From Gyromitra esculenta (taxonomy: Eukaryota > Ascomycota > Pezizomycetes > Pezizales > Discinaceae): 64,000 nt of DNA. Location of the stretch: positions 372,001 to 436,000 of the forward strand of contig JBCAML010000011.1 of NCBI GenBank assembly GCA_038503075.1, written 5' to 3'. The notes beneath the pieces are model-generated. The model was not told the DNA's origin, made no database searches, and was given only the letters and a program-made list of their open reading frames with translations. A program made the translations under genes and the position numbers. Of this stretch, positions 44,846 through 58,800 are shown one piece after another; position 1 is the stretch's first letter; each line of letters starts with the position of its first letter.

Positions 44846-46954
44846 ACATCGTGGAGGAGCGCCAACTGTTGTTGGATAACTAAAGGTATCTTCTGCGAAG
44901 GCTAACCTTCTTACATGGCATTGTTTATTTTTATTTTTATTTTTATTTTACTTGATTTTTATAACTTTTATTTCTTGATATCTATAACTGTTCCAGTATA
45001 CTTTAAGGTATATGTTTTTTTTCTTGCGTTGCTGCATGATGTCTATATGGGTTTTTTTTATATGCACAAATATTTTATTGGGTTTATGTTGTTTTTTTGT
45101 CCCTATCTTTTCTACTATTTTGTCTCAAAGGTTGGGTTGGGGTTTATTTGCATTATCTAGGTTGAACGGGTCTGGCTTGGGGTACAGCTATCATACAAGT
45201 ATATACTACATACACATGCACTTGAAGCAAGAATACAAACACGCGATGTGATATAAGTAAAGGATTTGGAAGAAAAAGTAGGACTTTTGTGCATAGACTA
45301 CTCAGTGGGAAGGTTTCGATTCGTGTTTCATTTTACATTATCCGTTTTTTAATAGGGTATATATAGAACAAATAGATATGGTCATGGGCTCTGTGTTTTG
45401 ACTGGTGGTATATGTGCTTTTTTACTTCTTTCCGAGGAAGTGTGTATGGTGCTTGACATATTGTCAGGGGTGTGATAGTTGATATCTCAACGTCGAACGT
45501 ATGTACAGACCAAATCAGGACCCCTTACCGGGTCTACATGCCCCCCTTCATCATATTCTACTGCAAATGCGGAGAGGTAAGTCTGCATAAAGTATCTTCA
45601 ATCGGTAATTATGTCGCAGTAAAGGTAAATGATTAACTTTGCCGGAAATACTCGACATTTTACCCCTAGTAGCCTCCAACCCTCTCCGCCCCCATGCGTA
45701 TCACCGAGATAGCAATGCAACAACTCGCAAAATAACCGCGACAGCGGCGCCTCAGTAGAAAAAAAAAAGGAAAGAAGGGAAAGGAAAAAAAAGATATGCG
45801 AGGCAGTCGCAACTGACAGCTGGTGACATGTACGCGAAGAGACTTAATTGACAATGCCAGGAGATTGGTTCCACGTCGTCGGTACATTACGGGGTACGCA
45901 TGCACTGCTTTTTTTTGTTTTTTTCTGATTGATTGATATCGGCACTTGTTGCTGGAAGAAAAGAAAGTCGAATAAATCAAACCTGGGGAATTGAGGCTAT
46001 ATACAACGGGGTTTGTGTTACGGCAAGCGTGGAGATAGGGGGTGGTTGGGAAACCATGGGAAGCCAAGACTGTAATGGTGGGATTCTCGGTATAATGGAA
46101 GGAATAGGCGAATATTGGGTGCGGAATATATTACTGGAGTACGGAACCCAGGTGGTGCTTTGTCTTGGAGTTCGTGCTTCAGGTTTTGGGACCTGCCTAG
46201 GAACCTGATCGATGAGGGTGGAGTTGTAATCCACGAGGGATCCCTTTACCGCATAGACTTCTTTAAACAAGCGTAAGAATGGACTTATAGTACTTGAGCA
46301 GATACAGCATATCAAGTGCATGTGGTGGGCTTGAACATGGCTGACAAACAAATTGCCGCCTGATGCCACGGGGAAACCCAGAGATCGAAATCACTAAACA
46401 AATATTCGCAATCAGTCATAATATATGTTTATGTGGATACCACTGTAAACGCCATTCTGGCCCCATGCACTATTAACTGACGGCCGGGTATTGCCGAAAC
46501 CAAACTGTTGGGACAGAATATTCTTTGACAGTTTTGTGAAATCGCCATCAGCACAAAGCTGGTGTGATGATGTGCGTTCCCTGTCAGTAAGTCACACCGG
46601 GTGAGGCGGCGACGGGAAGATTATCTATCGAAGGGTTTCAACAATTGACGGGCTGAGCTCAGTGTGGGGATTGGAAAGAACTTACGCGTAAGTTAGCACT
46701 TGCTTGCGAGGGTGGAGGTATCTATGGGGTACAGAGATAACGGTTTAACGGTGATCTGGTGGCGATTTAGGGAATTAATTTTTATGAAATAATAAGGCAG
46801 TGCGATGATCGTTTCAATTGATTATATACAACAGACACAAGCCCTAGTGGTGTGCGAAGGGTAGTTGGTGTGATGAGAGAGGAGAATCACGAATCATGAG
46901 AATTTGGAAGATAAAAATTGCAAAAAACCGAGCACTATCCAACCTCTTAGATTC
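44846..46954. other. Convergent intergenic region, F-box gene to PDC gene
   Basis: About 2.1 kb holding the 3' ends of two convergent genes. The F-box 3' region is extremely T-rich and contains a TTTTTA repeat at 44924-44950. No gene is supported. Frames of about 90-130 codons at 45666-46370 overlap on both strands and have no domain content. Confidence 0.6.
44924..44950. repeat. TTTTTA simple repeat
   Basis: Tandem ATTTTT units directly downstream of the F-box gene, probably in its 3' untranslated region. Confidence 0.7.
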
Positions 46955-49390
46955 TTACGCCTTAGCGTTCATCTCTGCTGTGATCTGTCCAGTCTTGAGC
47001 AGCGCTCTTGGTGCATCTTGCCATGGCATAAAGACCTCCACAAGCTACAGTTGGAAGGAAATCAGTTAGTAATTTGAAATTTGGCTAACTGTATCTGAAA
47101 TTTGGAGCAAATTACCTGGATATGTGGTGCACTGGAGAACTTTTCGTTGCTGAATAAATGCTCAATTTGCGATTTTGTCTTGACTTGATACGAAGCCGAT
47201 TTTTCAGAGTCTGCACCGAACAGCTGGAGGATCTCAGTATGATTCCATGGCTGGATATCATTGTAAATTGCTTTCATTCCGTGGATGATACGCTCAATCG
47301 TGTAACTGTTGTATAACTGTCAGTCAGATAGTGGTCTAAGGATGAGAAGCTCGACGGGAAAGACGGAGTCCTGCACGCACCCCCTGTTATTAAGTACAAA
47401 AATTATAGGTTTCAGCCCGTGCCTGATCATAGTACTGATCTCTTGCACGGTCAATTGCAGTGAACCGTCGCCAACGAATAGGATCACTCTCCTCTCGGGA
47501 GCTACCTCTTTGCAGGCCAAGGCAGCACCCTGGAGTGCACCGACAGAGTACCCAATGGAACCCCAGAGGACTTGAGAAATTGCAGTGACATTCTTCGGGA
47601 AGCGGGTCTCGAGAATACCGAAGCTTGAAGTTCCGCTAAAAATAATAGATCACAGATTAGCACTCGCAAAAGTTATCTCTAGGTTTAAAGTGGCCGCAAA
47701 CGTTTCGGTAATGACAACATCACCCTCTCTCAACCACTGCCCAATTCTTGGCCAGAACCAAGCGTGATTGATTTCCTGTGACAAGGACTCCCTTTCCCTC
47801 TTCGGAATGGTATTTGACAATTCAGCCGTCGGATGCTTCTGAATCTTCGAGTAATCAAGCGTATCGAGCAATTTCCTGAAAACAGACTTCATTTGGATTC
47901 CGGGGAATACGGAATAGCGAATCTACAAAATATCACTCGGTCATTAATCGGTGTACACATATACACAGGATAGATCCGAGAGGGCCGGATTACCTTCGTA
48001 TGATCACTATGGAATTCAACGGTATTCTTCTTGGAGATATGGTAAGTGAAACCTCCGGAGTTGAAATCACTCTGCAGGCCACCGACGCAAAGGACGAGTT
48101 CGGCATCATCGACACGCTGTCTTACGTCTTCCCTGCTCGCATCTCCCACATAGACACCACCGAATGGTAGACTTTCCTCGTTGATTGCGCCTTTACCCAT
48201 GGGAGAGACGAATGCTGGTAGTTCGGTTTTGTCGATAAGCTCATGCAGCTCGTCGAGGACTCTATGACGGATAGCACAAGCATCTGCGAGAATGATAGTG
48301 TTGCTGGATTTGTAGATCAGGTTGGAAATCAGTGAGACAACCTCGTCTTCCGTTTCTTCATTATTAGGTGGGGTTGAGAGGTCTAATGGAGTCTCGAGAA
48401 GCGTGGCATCGACCTCTTTAAACACAACATTCGTGGGAAGTCCTAGAGGCGCTAATATGAGTTTCCGGGTTGAATTATGTAGGAATTAGATATATGAATA
48501 CATACCGATGTAGACAGGCCTGGCTTGCACCCAACAGGCTTGCAACACACGGTCGATCTCGCTGGCGGCCTTAGCGGGATCGTCTAAGATGGCTTGAGCT
48601 ACGGATATGTTCTCGGACATCTTCTCGAAGACTTTGAAGTCTCCATTTCCGAGGGTGTGATGGAGGAGAAGACCACCCCTTTGTGAAGCAGTATGCGGGA
48701 GTCCAACGATGTGGACGACAGGTACATGCTCGCTGAAGGATCCGGCAACCTAAAGATACTATTAAGCTAGAAGTTTATGGAGTGCTAGGGTGACGCTTAC
48801 ACCAGCGAGAGCAGAAAGTTCGCCTATTACAAAACGTCAGTATCGGTGTTCCGGACCAAGTGGAATCTCTAGCCAAAACATCGAGTGACATTTGAGCTGC
48901 AGCTAAAAACTCGGAATTGATCCTGTCGATCGATTCCGAGTTTTTAATTGCAGCCCAAATAAGAGCTTCGAAATATAGAAGATTTTATTAGTTACTTACC
49001 AACTCCGAAAGTAGTAATCAACGCCGAGATACCCTTGATTCTAGCATACCCATCGGCAGCATACGCTATAGATATTACTCTCATCAGCAATTAAATCTTG
49101 GGGAAATTTCTCGGGGTGTGAAATCATACCTGCATTAAGTTCGTTGCAATTTCCAACCCAATACAGATCTGCATCAGGCAGAAGATCCAACAATGCAAGA
49201 TTGAAATCACCCTGTAAGATTACCAATTAGAACCAAGACCACTGATGACCGTTTACTTCTAGGGTGATGGAAATCAGCAGCAAATACCAGCTAGGAGATG
49301 TCGTACCGGAAGACCATGGACACCACGAACGCCGAGCTCATGAAGTCTCTTGAAGAGATAAGCTCCCACACTGATTTTATCTGAAGACAT
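46955..49390 (-). CDS. PDC1: Pyruvate decarboxylase
   Basis: Thiamine-diphosphate enzyme that converts pyruvate to acetaldehyde and CO2 in fermentation. Ten exons (minus): 49390-49307, 49211-49130, 49065-49000, 48823-48801, 48749-48506, 48442-47994, 47922-47702, 47635-47381, 47305-47116, 47044-46955, totalling 567 aa, the normal length. Key features are all present: [16 protein letters not shown], the catalytic-Glu segment [17 protein letters not shown], the His-His pair in [28 protein letters not shown], and the ThDP/Mg motif [14 protein letters not shown] ending in VLNNRGYTIE. The C-terminus is MNAKA. Most introns are 50-95 bp. Intron 3 (48999-48824) is 176 bp and contains a foldback element. 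Exon 4 is only 23 nt. The enzyme appears intact. Confidence 0.96.
48896..48954. repeat. 59-bp foldback element in PDC intron 3
   Basis: Two arms of 27 bases (48896-48922 and 48928-48954) are inverted copies with about three mismatches, around a 5-base loop. The core AAAAACTCGGAAT pairs with ATTCCGAGTTTTT. The transcript would form a stable hairpin inside the intron. Confidence 0.85.
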
Positions 49391-52300
49391 GCTGATATTT
49401 ACTGGCTTGTTTCTGAAACGATAGGAACTATGATTGAATTACGAAGAGTGAAGAGGAAGAGGAAGATGAACTAGAGGTCTCAATCGAGTAGTCGAGGCTT
49501 TGTTTATGAGAAGCTAAAACACAAAGGAAAAATATGCTTCTGGCCGCGGGGTTTAATAGTCAACCGCGGGGGTCTCTGATCATGATATTCCGAGAGGCAG
49601 CTCACAATCAATAACGTACCACTTTCACCTGCACGTTTCTCCGGCAGAAAACAACAATGACGACACTCGTCTATCAGGCTACTCTGCGGTTACGCTAACC
49701 CTCGTCAATCTTTACTAAACAGTTAAAGAATAGCGACGGATGCCAGGTTTGCCCACCCGAAGTATTCGACAACTCGTTCTCTTTCTGTCCCCCTCGCATG
49801 GTATGGGCTTGAAACAAAAAACAGCTGTTTTTTGGTCGTTTTTGGCATTTTATCTACAAGGGTTTGCATGCATAGGGGGAAGGGAAATCAAGCTTTTCGC
49901 ACCGGTGACGAATTCGAGATGTTGGAAGTGGCATAGTCACTGCTCCACACAGCTTTCCGGGAGGCTAAGTCACTCTACCACACTCTGCCACAATGCAGCC
50001 TGCCCATTAGCATACATATAACGTACGGTTTTGGCATGAGGGGCAATAAGCAATAAGCAACCGGCATGGCATGCCCGCCGCATAGCAGCAGCACATCTGT
50101 TTGGGTCTTCTGCCATCTCGAGATCTCGGCCTGTGGATGGGTTGAGTAGCACAGCTGGGGCTCCCTACCTCATGCACAGTTTTGCCTCATGTGCAGGTGC
50201 TGCCAAAGTGATCGATTGTTACACTTCTCGAAAGACGCTAGGACTGACTTACCTTTGCAAACAATATTTCATACAGCGGCATTGAATTCTAAGAATGGCA
50301 AGCTTACCGATTCATTTAATACCCGTAAAGTCCTCTTTTAAATTTTGAGTTATTTAATATATATCGTGATGTTTTGAGAGATTTGTATGCCCATGGCATC
50401 GCAGTTTTCCGAGTAAGAATTGAGTAGCATTAGATGAAATCTCGCCACAGAGAATCTCACGAGGTCTGAAAAAGCTGAATTCCGCGGAATACAATACATC
50501 TCGAAGCTCGTCTCTCCAGGTATGTATATAACATAATACTACATGTACTTGATCGCGATAGATAAGAACTACATGTAGAATTGACCAGCTCCAGCCTCGT
50601 ACTATCTACCTGTGTAACCGCGATTCTTATCCGCCTAGTTCCGCGGCGTGGGAGGTGTTTAACCTTTGAGAGACCCCAGGATGGTGGGCCGAGGTTAGAG
50701 TAGTCTGCGCTTTGCCACACAAACTTGAGATTCCGATACATCGTGCATGGGTCCATCAGCAAAAACAGCTGTTGTTTATGTCCATCTCGTATGATTTTCA
50801 GGTCTGCCACTGACTGCCGACAACTATAATTCGAGCTCAACCCGTGAAGGCGGTTCTGCAGGCTAAAAGTCTCCTCTCTAGACCTTGGGAAACACATGCT
50901 AACCGCATATTATTAGTAGAACTGCCCTCCCCACCTGCAGGAGAGAAACCGGGACTGGGCCATCCGCGAAAAGAGTGGTGTGATGTTTGTCTGCGTGCTG
51001 GACCGGAAATCAAGCAGCCTCTTTCTTTAAACTTAAGAATTGTGGGGGGGGGGGTGTTTTTTTTCAATTTCAATAAGTATGCGGACAACTCTCTTCATTT
51101 GGTTCTGGAATCCCAAGTTAGGACGTTTTTGACATCAAATCGGGAAACTGTCATGGCGTTGTCGATCTCGAGGTCTCACGGGAGAAGTCTAGACGGAAGA
51201 TGGCGCAACAATTGAGTTTTTCCAGTCACGTGGACATAAGAGAAAGACTTTTTACTACTTTCACTATCACTCCATTATTCACTCGTAATAATGACCCTCT
51301 GCACTCAATCTTCAGCCCTCTCTTGGAACAAAATAGCACCTGTTAATTCGGTCATCCATCCGAAACGGAGATACGATGATCCGGTTCCGAACACCGAATC
51401 CCGCATTACCCGTGAACCTGAGAGCAGTGAAATCACTTGTCGGTACCTGATCTAGGTAGGTAATGGGGAGAAGCCTGTGAGGTCACATACCGTTATTTTA
51501 ATGTCTTGGAACGGCAGATGTCACGACGGTTTTTTTTTTTTGGTGCAGCAGATGTTGGGCTATTTATAACACTGCACTTTATTAATAGATCGCCGCCCTC
51601 ACGATACGCTGTGTTTCTGGGGAAACAGCAAATACATACATGTATGTATGATGCCGTATTCTTCTCCAGAGCACACGGTTCTGATCTGGGCTGCCATATC
51701 GGCGTCAGTAGGACCGAGCACCCCCAGATGAGATGCATAGCACATACCTCGATGACATGGTTCTTTCGCTGTTGAGATGGGATGGAAATATACGATATAG
51801 AGTAGGCTTTTATTAGTAGAAGCTATAAATACAAGTACTTTATTTAGGCTTTCAATTGTGTACCTCAGAGAGCTGAAGGTAAGGAACCTTTCCTCAATAT
51901 GGAGATGTCACCGAATCATGGATTGGGCGTAAAGTAAGTACCATGGTTACACGAGCAGACAGGCATAACTAAAGCGATGGTATTTCACACCGTAAGCGAG
52001 ACATCCGTCGGTAATGGAAGGGGAGGGGTTCGGAGTAGAGTCCCAATGCAAAATTCCCAAATCCCCGAGCTCCGCTTATCGGGTTCTGCATTTGGTCGGT
52101 CCGTGAGATCCTGTGTGGCTTTATCGGGGCTCAGCTCGTTCCTGGGGAATCCCCGGGAGTGGGAGTGGGAGTGGGAATGGGGATGGCATTCTGATATCAG
52201 CCCCAGACAGAGCTTATGCTGGACAGGCTGAAGAGCAGGGAATAGCAGGGAGATACGCACGAAATGAACGTCAGGCAGGCGAACAGGGGGGAGGGCAGGG

Positions 52301-52817
52301 GAGGGAAGAGCACCCAAGGAAGAGCCAAAGGGCTGTGCTGTGCCGCGAAGCACCCTCGGCGGCGAGACGACCCACAACAAACTGTGTTCCCTTACACCTC
52401 TATCGCCCAAGGGAGCGAAGAAGAAGAAAAACCCACCAGGAAATCAACCCCCGTACTACGCACGAGCCCGAAGACAAAGACGGCCCCTGAAACGAAACGA
52501 AACGACGAGCGAAGAACGGAGAAAGAGAACAAGACGCGAGAGAGAGAGAGAGAGATCGCCGCCACCGGGTTGAGGCTGACAGCACGGTAAATTGGAGAGC
52601 TCGGCTGGGCCTAGTTTTCTGCCCACGCACGACCACGCACGCACGGCCACCACGGATTCGCCCGCCCGCTGGCTGATGGTAACCGGCAGTGCGCGATACC
52701 AGCTACTTCTGCTTCTTTGACCAGGCCGTGAGGTCGCAGAGTGTCGTTAAGCAATAAGTTACCCCAAGTCCCAAAGCAGGCAGGCAGGCAAGGGATTGTA
52801 GTAGCGGAAGCTAAGTA
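49391..52817. other. Divergent intergenic region, PDC to BCK1
   Basis: About 3.4 kb without a supportable gene. The right 600 bases are purine-rich, with a GA repeat at 52539-52555 and a GAGTGG/GGAATG stretch near 52157-52180. They probably form the promoter and 5' leader of the MAPKKK gene. Confidence 0.6.
52539..52555. repeat. GA dinucleotide repeat upstream of BCK1
   Basis: About eight AG/GA units, 265 bp before the start codon of the MAPKKK gene. Confidence 0.8.
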
Positions 52818-55800
52818 ATGGGATCGCGTCAACGCTCAGCGAGCGCACTTTCACACCATAACCCTATTTTGAGCAGCAGCAGCAGCAGCAGCACTCCTTC
52901 GCCAGGAGGCATGAACGGAGGCGCCAGCATGAGTGGTGCTACAGGAACCCACTTTCTACACGATCCCGATGTTCTGAACGAAATCCCAACATTCCAGGGG
53001 AACTCTCTACCCATTCCGACAGCTTTCGGCCCCGGTTCAGCCTACCCTACAATGATGACCCGGCCCAGGGCTCACACGAGCGCGGACTCGTCGCCCAACA
53101 CGATGGGTGGAGGCATGTTTTCAGCAATGCAGTCACGACAGCCCTCGAGGAACTCTATGGCCCAAGGCCCATATCAAGGAGGCATGGGAATGCGCCATGT
53201 ATCTACACCGGTGCTGGATAATAGTAGCAGGCTGCGGGGTGATGGGGGAGGCAGTGGGGGGATGGGAACAATAATGTCAGGAACAGTAGCAGGAGGGGCA
53301 GCAGGCGGGGGAGGAGGGGGAGGCAGCGGAGGAGGCAATGGAGGGGCAGGCGGCATTAGCAATGGATTCTCCATTGGGTCCCCGCCGCCGATGCAGAACG
53401 GCATGGCGATTCCGCCTCCGCCGCCCCCACCACCTCTCAAGGACCCCAGCTACCATCCTAGCTATGCCACCGCTGGAAGAAGCCACGGGCGAGAAGGAAT
53501 GATGAGCTACTACGGCCATCTTCAGCAGCCGCAGCCGCAGCCGCAGCCGCAACAGTATGGCGCGTACACACCCCATCAACATCACCTCCCGCTGTCCTCT
53601 TCGGCCCCCAAGTCCCAGTCCCAGTCCCAGCTGCCCCCTTTGTCCGTGCCTCTCCACAACGGCCCCAGTGCTGCAAACTCCGCGTCCGTCAACGGAAACG
53701 GTACCACCGTCTACACCCCGCATATCCATCACCACCTTCCTCCCCATCATCCCCAACGCCCTCCCCCTGAAGTGCCCATGTACCGCCAGCCCTCGGCCCA
53801 GTCCTCGGAGAGTCTCGCTTCTTCTTTCGTGCGCGCTGAATCCTCAGAGGGCGATTACATGACACCCGCTACCGCTCACTCCACGGGCTCTTCAGTAGTT
53901 GTGCAAGGTAACCGTAGTGTTAGTGCTTCCAATCAAAACCCTTCGGGCATTACCCGGTCCTCTCATGTGCCCCATTCGCAGCAATCCCCTCTCGTAGCTT
54001 CCAACTCATCCGGCCCCCTCTCCCCCGACGTTGCTACTGTCTGGACGCTTGACCGTGTCGTCAATTACCTCGACCGCCACGAATTCTCGCAGGAATGGCA
54101 GCAGGCCTTCCGTAATCTCAACATCTACGGCAAGGACTTTCTTGAGATGGGCCAGCACAATTCGCTTACCCTGATACAACACGTGCACCCAGAGGTGTTG
54201 AGAATCTGTGGCCCCAACGCTGACCCGGCTAAGGAGAAGGTGGCTGTCAGGAACATCAAAAAAATGGTCAGGGAGATATTGAAACTGTCAAGGGACATTC
54301 CGAACACCCCGCCGTCTTCAGCTCCCAATCACCAAAATTCTTCAGCTGAGAGAGGCGAGTCGCCGAGTAAGCAGTCAGCTCAATCTGCAGGGTCGGTAAT
54401 GTCCCCTAGTCAGAAGCGAGTCTCTACGGTACGGAGCACAACCTTGCCGCTCATGCATACCGACGGGAGCACTATTTCGATGAATTCGACCGAGTCGTTC
54501 ATGTCGAGGGGAAGTAGCGAGAGCGTGCTGCTGCACCGGGCCAACGGCTCGGACTCCGCTCCCAGGGGTAGGAATGAGTATTCCAAAGGGGCCCTAGGTA
54601 CCGTTGATCAAGGACGACACTCCCCATCAAACTCAGAAACCAGCATTCGAGAGCCCGCGGATGGCTATGGCTATGGTTCGACGGGGAAATCAACTCTTGC
54701 GAGCTCTCCTAAATTAGGTTACCAGCCGATACCCACGCGACACCACGGAAAATCGAACTCTACGGAATCGATAGCTTCAAGCACAGTAAGCCATAGGCCG
54801 GGTGATGGGAAAGGGATAGAGAAGGCACGCCTGGTTTTAGGAATTGCTCACAACCAGCAGCCAATTGCTCGGCCAGATTCACATGAGATGAAATCTGGGG
54901 GAACAGGAATCGTGGGGAAGTGGCGCAAGAAGTTCCGGGGAGAGTCGAAGGGCGACGACAATATGAACGGAGACGATTCACCTACTAGTCCGTCTGGGGT
55001 TCCATTCGCGATACCTGAACACAATACTAGTGATTCTTCACTTGATCGACATTCTATTTCATCGATTGATGGTCCAAGAGGTAGACCGAAGAATTCAAGG
55101 TCAACAACCAATGGGGGAGTAAATTACGGAAAGAAGTTTATTTTCGTCACGAGAGATGGGAAGATTTGGGTTCTGGTTGATATTTCGAATCTCGATACTG
55201 TGGATGCCATTCGAAAAGAAATCTGCGACAACCTGGCGATTAGTGAATGGGACGCAGCTCAAATTCATCTGACCGAAGTAGGCCAAGGAGCGAATGGTGC
55301 GGAAATGTTTCAATGTTTCAATTTGCTTTGCGATAGGATGTAGCTGACACGTGATTTATAGATGAGTCTCTTACTGACCCAATGCTGTTGTTGTCTTGCC
55401 GAACAAGAGGAGATAGTCTCGCCAGCCTGAAGTTTTTCGTCTCCCCCACCCCGATGTCTGCGTACGACTCCTCTGCGCGAAATACCATGTATCAGGGATT
55501 AAACTCTCCAGCTTCACTTGGCTTCTTCAACAGCGAGCAAACCCGAGGAGGCCTGAAACCCCAGCCACTGCAATTGGGTCGGGTAGGGAAGCACTTAAAT
55601 CGGCGTTCTTCCTCTCCTCACTTGGCTTCGTCAGAGAATTCGACGTTGACGCAAAGCGATTTTAATTCCCCGAATAAAACTCTTGAGCAGCTTTATGAAG
55701 CTCATCAATCTTCTCTGCCACAGGCTCTTAATGATGTTGGCTTGGATGATTTGAGAGAGAGATTAATACTCCTGAGAAGTTATCAAGACTTGAATATTAA

Positions 55801-58800
55801 CAGTCCGCAAATCAATATTGTTGCTTCCCCGAGTTCACCACACGCTCCTCCCCCATCTCATACGTCTATACATCCATCACCTAACGATTCCGTACCTGAT
55901 CCGGGATCCGCTTACCCAAGGAGTGACTGGGGAGGTGATACCTCAAGTTTAAGGCCGACGCCTCGTAGGAACGATAGCAATACTTCTCCTATTGATGGAG
56001 GCTCGGCGCGCCCTGATGAATTATTCTTTGGCGGTGATGTTGGTCGGTCGCCGATCTCATCTTTTGGGTCGATTGCAAGTGGCCCACACAAAGGTTCGGC
56101 AGGTACTTCTCAGCTAGAGGCAGCAGCCCACAATCGTAGGCATGGTTTGGATTCAATCGTGCAGCAACAGCGAGAAATGGAGCACAAAAAGCTTAGGCAG
56201 TCGGAACCGGAGAGGTTTAATGGTGGGTTTAGTACCAAGGTACAGACGGCCCGCAGGCTGGTTGATTTCGACAATCCGAGGTCATCGCCATACGAGGATA
56301 AGCAATTCGATTTATTGATACCATATCGTAAGCCACCGCCGCCGCCGAGTAATCGTAATTCGGTCGTATCACTATCTAGGCGCGACTCCATGGGTAGTAA
56401 CAATTGGCTTCTAGACGAGGGTGGAAGCCGTGCTGAGTACCAGCCAACAAGGAAAGTTAGTGTCAAGAGCCGTCAAGAAATGTCTGAGGTGGGAGCCCGA
56501 AGGAAGGCCGTACCACCACGCACTGAACCACATGAGCCGAGAGTATTTCAACCACATCCAACCAACGGTAGCCCGGTTGGAGGGATTGGGGGTTCGATAC
56601 TCACTGCAGGTATGATGGGTGCGGGTATTACTAGAACACCAATCCCCTTCATGCCCAGGGAATTGATTAGGGAGCCAGCAAACTCGGCCACCACATCGCA
56701 GCCCACGTATAATAATAATAATAATCAGCAGCAGCAACAGCAACAGCAGGAGCCTTCGAAGCAGCCGCGTGCGATTGCAAGCGTTCATTTTGGTGAATCG
56801 GGTTCAAGTAGCCCTCACTCAGGTGGGACCCCTGTCAGCCCCGGTTTCACATGGGGCAAAGGTAATCAATTATTCAAAATTCCTGACTACGAACCAGACA
56901 ATGAAGCTGGTCCCGAGAAACTCACTTTACAAATTCCAACGATGGATGCACCACGACAAGCATCACCGGAAATCAGCCCCGGTGACAGAGATGTTATTCT
57001 AGGTATTCGGAAGTCGCAATTCGGTCCAGTCGGCGGGGAATCTCCGTTTAGAGAGAACGAAGTGCACTTTGATTCAGGCTTGCAGCAGGTTGAGGAAGAT
57101 AGTGACGAGGACGATGGTTTGTTTGCGATCCCGATTTCCTCGAGAGGGGAGAAGCAGAAAGTGGAATTCCCCAAACCAGAGCCAGAATCGGAGAGGCAAT
57201 CGGACTCGCCAAAACCAGCTTTGACAATTGCAACCAGAGGCGTTACCTTCAAGACAACTCCGACCACCTCAGGAACACCTAGCGCTAGTGCTACCACTAC
57301 GCACTCACCACCTACCCCCGAATTTGAGAGAGGTGATGATAAATTAGGACTGAACTCGCCCGCTGGACATCATAATATGTCTGCGCCTGGCTCTGCTGTG
57401 ACATCCGCGCATTCCCCGGCAGACATTTTTCTACCCATGAGTAGCATTGGTCGCCGGGATTCATTTTCGCAGGATAACTGGGCATCACGTCCTCCACCAG
57501 AAGCTCTTATCAACCATCTTGACGAATTCTTCCCGAATCTCGATCTTGATCAGCCTATTATTGATGAAACTGTCAACTTGAACATGTCACCCCCCATATC
57601 ACCCATAGCAGCCGCTGAGAATGAACCAAGGTCGTACCAATTGACAGATGTCCCTGCACCTATAGAGGCATTTACACCCAGTGATACAGCGACCATAACA
57701 TCAGACGCGTCAACAGCAGCACTACTAGGATCGCCCTCTGTGGTTCCGAAACCGAAGCAGACTGTGCCGAATATAGCTCAACGCAATCTTGGTCGGTCTC
57801 AGCTAGGCAGAATGAAATCAATTCGTGAAGTTGCCAAGGGAGCGCATGAACAGCGAAAGAGGTTCACCAATCCAAGCGTCACTGGCGCAAAGAATAATGA
57901 TCTGTTGCGTCGAAAGAGCACAAAACTGTTCGGAGCCCGCTTGACAGAGATCACACCACCGAAACGCGGAGTTCAGCAGCTACAGGTTCAGCAACCGCAG
58001 CCAATACAACAACCGCAGCAACAACCAGGTGGCATAAAGAGACAAGCAACATTCAAGTGGTTCAAGGGCCAGTTAATCGGTAAGGGGACGTACGGAAGAG
58101 TGTACCTTGGCATGAACGCCACGACGGGAGAGTTCTTGGCCGTGAAACAAGTTGAGGTGTCGAAGCATGTGTCTGCGAGTGAAAGCGACCGCCAGAAAGA
58201 AATGATCGCTGCACTCAATCAGGAAATCGAGACGATGCAGCATCTAGACCACGTTAATATCGTCCAATATCTTGGGTGTGAGAGGAAGGGGTTAGAGATG
58301 AGTATTTTCCTCGAGTACATCTCTGGAGGAAGTGTCGGCTCTTGCTTGAGGAAACATGGTCGTTTTGAGGAACCTGTGGTTAGAAGCTTGACGAGGCAGA
58401 CTTTGAGCGGGTTGGAGTATTTGCATCGCGAAGGGATCTTACATAGAGATCTTAAAGCGGATAATATTCTCTTGGATGTTGATGGAACCTGCAAGATCTC
58501 AGACTTTGGTATCTCGAAGAAGAGTGGTACGTATCGCAGAACTAGTAGTAAACCTTGCCCCTCTTATTAATGATATTATTTGTGTTTAGATAACATTTAC
58601 GGCGACGATCCTGGGAATTCTATGCAGGGCTCCGTCTTTTGGATGGCGCCCGAAGTCATCAGACCCGAAAGACAGGGGTACAGCGCCAAGATTGATATTT
58701 GGTCTCTCGGATGCGTGGTACTGGAGATGTTTGCTGGCCGTAGACCATGGAGTAAGGAGGAAGTCATCGGCGCTATTTATAAGCTGGGTAGCGAGCGACA

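Noticed and set aside
50844..51215. 123-codon frame containing PRKEWCDVCLRAG
   Set aside because: It ends in a poly-G/poly-T artefact-like stretch and has no recognisable family. The overlapping minus frame is similarly long.
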